A DNA stretch of 64,000 bases from contig NC_085120.1 in assembly GCF_030269925.1 (NCBI RefSeq), forward strand, positions 9,637,501 to 9,701,500. The letters are read 5' to 3'. Positions 60,695 to 64,000 of the stretch are shown in pieces (position 1 is the first letter of the stretch; each line of letters starts with the position of its first letter). Source of the stretch: Bombyx mori (Eukaryota; Arthropoda; Insecta; Lepidoptera; Bombycidae). The notes under the pieces were generated by a model, which worked only from the letters and a program-made list of their open reading frames with translations, ran no database searches and was not told the origin of the DNA. The position numbers and the translations under genes were made by a program.

Positions 60695-60734
60695 TTTAGT
60701 GGTCTGTTATGTGACCAATCGGTATATACTATAC

Positions 60735-60800
60735 AGGATTCCGTGATTAATGTTCCACTATTTATATATAAAAAGACAATTAAAATAAATATCAAACAAC
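60735..60800 (-). promoter_or_regulatory. FibL core promoter with TATA box
   Basis: Read on the minus strand, TATATATAAA lies at 60770-60761, about 67-76 nt upstream of the ATG at 60694. A start of transcription about 30 nt downstream, near 60735-60740, leaves a 5' leader of roughly 40-45 nt. Further upstream the minus strand reads TTGTTTGATATTTATTTT (about 60800-60781). This contains forkhead-like TRTTTRY cores, the class bound by silk gland factor 1. The TATA box is seen directly; the factor assignment is inference. Confidence 0.75.
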
Positions 60801-62785
60801 TGTACCAACGAACGCTGACAGCATCTAACGTTCAAAAGATTTTGCATTTCAGTTAAAATTGACTATGCTTTATTATTGCGATTTTAAGGTTTAGTTTCTA
60901 ATGAAGATGATTTCTTGAGGTGTACGCCTCTAGTTAAACTAAGTGTTGCTCGAAACAAAGCGATCTAATTGATCCGATTGTTCTTATATTTGTTCGCATC
61001 GAGAATTAACGCAAATTTAACTGTTGAATATGTAACAATGTGGAATTAAAATGTTTTGTAGTGTTAACGTCGTCTGTTATGTCAATGTCGGTAAATGACA
61101 TTTTAAATAATTCATATAATTATTCTATGCATGTTTTTTTTTTTAATTTAAATTATTGAAGTTATACTTCTTTAGGCACGTTATGAAAAATCTATGAGAG
61201 TGAAATTTTACGATGCGCGCGCACCGTGACACAAAATTAACAGAATGAAGTTGCCCACTAAATCGCTCATTACAATACGACTGACGTAACTTGGCGAGTC
61301 TGAATATAGCCGCAGGTGCACTTTCCGAACCGTACCGAGAATTACCGAATTTATACGATGTCAAGAAAAGGGATGTCCAATATGCGTGTTTGAGGATGTT
61401 GTTTATTCGATTTTTTTTAAAATTGATTAAAATTGAAATAAAAAAAAAGAAATAAATTTAATGAAAATAAAGTATAACTTCTTACGCGCGTAGATAAGTA
61501 CACGCACCCTTTTTTATATCATATCATTAATATATTAAACATAGAATCTCTCCAATAGTACTGCGTTATTATCGCGCTCAATCAATTCACGAGATGAATA
61601 ATTTTTAGCGATTACTTTCTTAGTTTTAATTTTCACTCCGGTGTACTTTTGCGTCATTATTTTTGTTGTTTCCTGAAATTAATTTTTCAACTCACCGAAA
61701 ACACTTATTTTCTTTGTCTGGATCAAAAAAAGTGGGATAGGCACCACTTTGTTATTTGATTTCGTCTGAATGTTACATACGCTTATCAGGTCTATTCTAG
61801 TCGATAAAATTGGACCTTGAACTAACTTGGATATAAAATAGGAAAAGGAGCATAATAGCGTCTCGGGAAAGTTGAGATCGCATTTCAGTTTCGGATTGAA
61901 AGCTGGATAGGTTAGTAAATTCTAAATAGTGAACACTCATCTCTTCCTGATGCTTTATCGTCACTTGCAATGTAGCAGTAGGTTATATATAAGACTTGGC
62001 TTCGGCCTTATTGAAATTTTTATTTCAGGAAGAAATTATTATAGGACTTGGCTTCGGCCTTAATGAAATTTTCATTTCAGGATATAATATAAATCGTATA
62101 AGACCTGGCTTTGGCTTTTTTGAAAATTTATTTCAGAAATTATATAGAACAGACAAGGCTGTATGGGCTTAGATCCCCTTGCCTTTGCTAATAAGGAAAA
62201 ATTGTACCAAAAAAAAAGTAGCAGTACGACTAAAAGTGAGGTATGAGGTAGGAGGTAGCGAAAAGTGATGGATGGCTATTTATTAGTGGCTATCGAAGCA
62301 GTAATAGTAACAAATTCCTAAACTGTTCATTTAGTGAATATCCGTATCATTAAACAGTTTTTTTGTAAAATATTATTGGTTTTCCACTTAGTTATTTATA
62401 GGTTTAGTTCACTGGTATTTCAACTTCAGATATGGTTGCTCTACACCCTGTATATTAGACATAAATCCCATTTCCATTTTCTTACTCAAGTACCCTGAAA
62501 TTCTACTTATATTTATATTCAATAAGACTACAATTCTTGGGAGTTAGTTTTCCGAAGATTTATGAAACAACAGTACACTCGACGAAGTATTATTGAAGTC
62601 TTACAAAGTCAAATTGCGAACGAAGGCTGGGGTATGAGTTGAAGCGATCAATGTTAACGTAATGTTAAAAAGTGTTCATGTTTCGTTTTTAGAAGAACGA
62701 TCCAAACATATTCATAAACATATTATATGTATGTTTGTCTGAACATGTATGTAATATGTGTATGCATATTTGTGTATGTATTTGT
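60801..62785. other. FibL upstream region
   Basis: AT-rich and nearly free of recognised repeats up to 61.98 kb, unlike the rest of the window. No gene recognised. Upstream regulatory elements of FibL would be expected here. Confidence 0.5.
61988..62145. repeat. Three degenerate tandem units
   Basis: TATAAGACTTGGCTTCGGCC followed by TT.TTGAAATTT and ATTTCAGGA, three times at about 55-bp spacing. Confidence 0.75.
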
Positions 62786-63559
62786 AATCTATACTAATAT
62801 ATAAATCTATAGTAGTTTTTACGGATGTTCCGTTATAACTACTGAACCATGCGTCCAATTGACTTAAAACTTGGTATACATTTAGAAAATACATGTACTT
62901 AATGGATAGGCTAATATTTATATGAGTGTTGGACTCTCTACACCAGTTGCGGGGGCGTTAATGATGAGAATCTTTGTGGGGGTGAGAAATAATAATGTTA
63001 ATTTTAAATGCCCAGCGAAGCGGACGGGTACAGCTAGTTTAATATGAATTTCATTGCACGTACCACTATTTACTCTGCACTACCTTCGGTTGACTGGTAG
63101 AGAATGCCTTAGCCTAATGGCGCCAATGTAAATTTTACATGAAGTGTATTTAATAAACAAATAAATAAATATTCGCGAATTTGTTGGAATACTTTTATTG
63201 ATTACCCACGCCGCGGCGCCGCATAGTAAATAACGGAAGTGTTATAATTTTGTGTGTTCGTATGGCCAAGATGCTTTATTCGGAGTGTATAAGTACTGAA
63301 AGTGGTGATCAACAGACTCACGGGCAATCTTAACTTGCGCGATTACCGGAATGAATAGTTATAACAATTTATTTGTCTGACCGGTTATCCTCTTCTCCAA
63401 GTCTGAGCGGGTTATTGCTTCGAAGTCGAAAATATAGTAATGTGATACCAACGAGTGTAGAACAAATCCAGATTTACTATATTAAAATAACATCATAGGT
63501 AATGCTTAAGATGGGTGGATTTCCTTTTTCACCGTTCACGCCGCCGCAGATTTCATATA

Positions 63560-63760
63560 TACTGTTTACCTACTGTATTTATCCATAGAACGTTCCCAAA
63601 TAATTTTTGTGCCATATACCATCTGGCTTTGGAATGAATTACCGTCCACGACGGTTCTTGAGCACTATGACCTGTACTTCTTCAAAGGCTTAAGGGGAGT
63701 TTTCAGCTTTAGTCAGTGGCTTGACTGTGTCCCTTGAGTTTTTGAGGTTTGATGAGCCAC
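63560..63760 (+). mobile_element. Decayed LINE fragment of the third family
   Basis: CCATCTGGCTTTGGAATGAA and GAGCACTATGACCTGTACTT match the RT C-terminus coding region at 15.6 kb. Confidence 0.55.
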
Positions 63761-63833
63761 CATGACGGTATATCTCACCATTACCTCTGTCTTAAAAACG
63801 AATACACGGGTTAGCTAGAAGTCTTACAGAAAC

Positions 63834-64000
63834 TGTGTGCTTAGTGCGAGTTTCATAACGTTCTCGATAGCGTTAAAGTTAACCCAATTTTGTATGCAGT
63901 TGGAACAGCGCCCCTAGCGGCAAACGTACGCAAACGATTCCGTTCCATACAAATATGAGCTAACTTTCACGTTATCGAGAACGTTAAGAAACTCGCACTA
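63834..64000. mobile_element. Small MITE with long inverted ends, copy C, cut by window edge
   Basis: Same family; the right arm runs off the end of the window. Confidence 0.8.

Noticed and set aside
61143..61364. 73-codon frame upstream of FibL
   Set aside because: No domain or splice borders; length is within chance for AT-rich DNA.

Overview
This is eukaryotic, intron-rich, transposon-dense DNA from a lepidopteran, almost certainly the silkworm Bombyx mori. The strongest evidence is a complete fibroin light chain (FibL) gene on the minus strand between about 47.4 and 60.8 kb. Its seven exons join in phase to exactly 262 codons plus stop. Repeats typical of silkworm (Bm1-type tRNA-derived SINEs, jockey-like LINE tails, a mariner, a gypsy-like element) fill most of the rest. 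No bacterial feature, CRISPR array, rRNA gene or free-standing tRNA gene was seen.

Layout, left to right. 0-2.5 kb: SINE and AT-rich repeat DNA. 2.5-6.8 kb: five phase-consistent plus-strand exons forming the 3' part of an unrecognised gene with a hydrophobic C-terminal tail (302 codons visible). 7.5-12.8 kb: an almost intact jockey-like LINE (minus strand, 11-bp target duplication, one stop codon inside ORF2). 13.0-20.9 kb: a gypsy-like LTR retrotransposon (minus strand, 5-bp target duplication) with frameshifts, a deleted integrase core, a LINE fragment inside pol and an extra insertion inside one LTR. It sits in an older LINE tail. 23.4-27.2 kb: four further plus-strand candidate exons of unrecognised gene(s), one inside an exact 148-bp tandem duplication. 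27.8-32.8 kb: a second, decayed jockey-like LINE with a 13-bp target duplication. 33-43.6 kb: a minus-strand gene, split by repeats, predicted to encode a secreted or single-pass protein with a Venus-flytrap (ANF-receptor type) ectodomain. A mariner with an intact 350-aa transposase lies 31 bp upstream of one of its exons, and its last exon shows a frame problem. Around 42.6-43.2 kb is a GC-rich, Harbinger-like MITE with clear terminal inverted repeats. 43.7-47.4 kb: intergenic DNA and repeats. 47.4-60.8 kb: FibL, whose large first intron carries several SINEs, LINE tails and a hexanucleotide array. 60.8-64 kb: FibL upstream region, then repeats and a MITE cut by the window edge.

FibL is the only gene whose biology is secure: it is a secreted silk protein made in the posterior silk gland and disulfide-linked to the fibroin heavy chain. 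All intron-exon models here were derived by hand from splice signals, phase and coding sense, with no transcript evidence.
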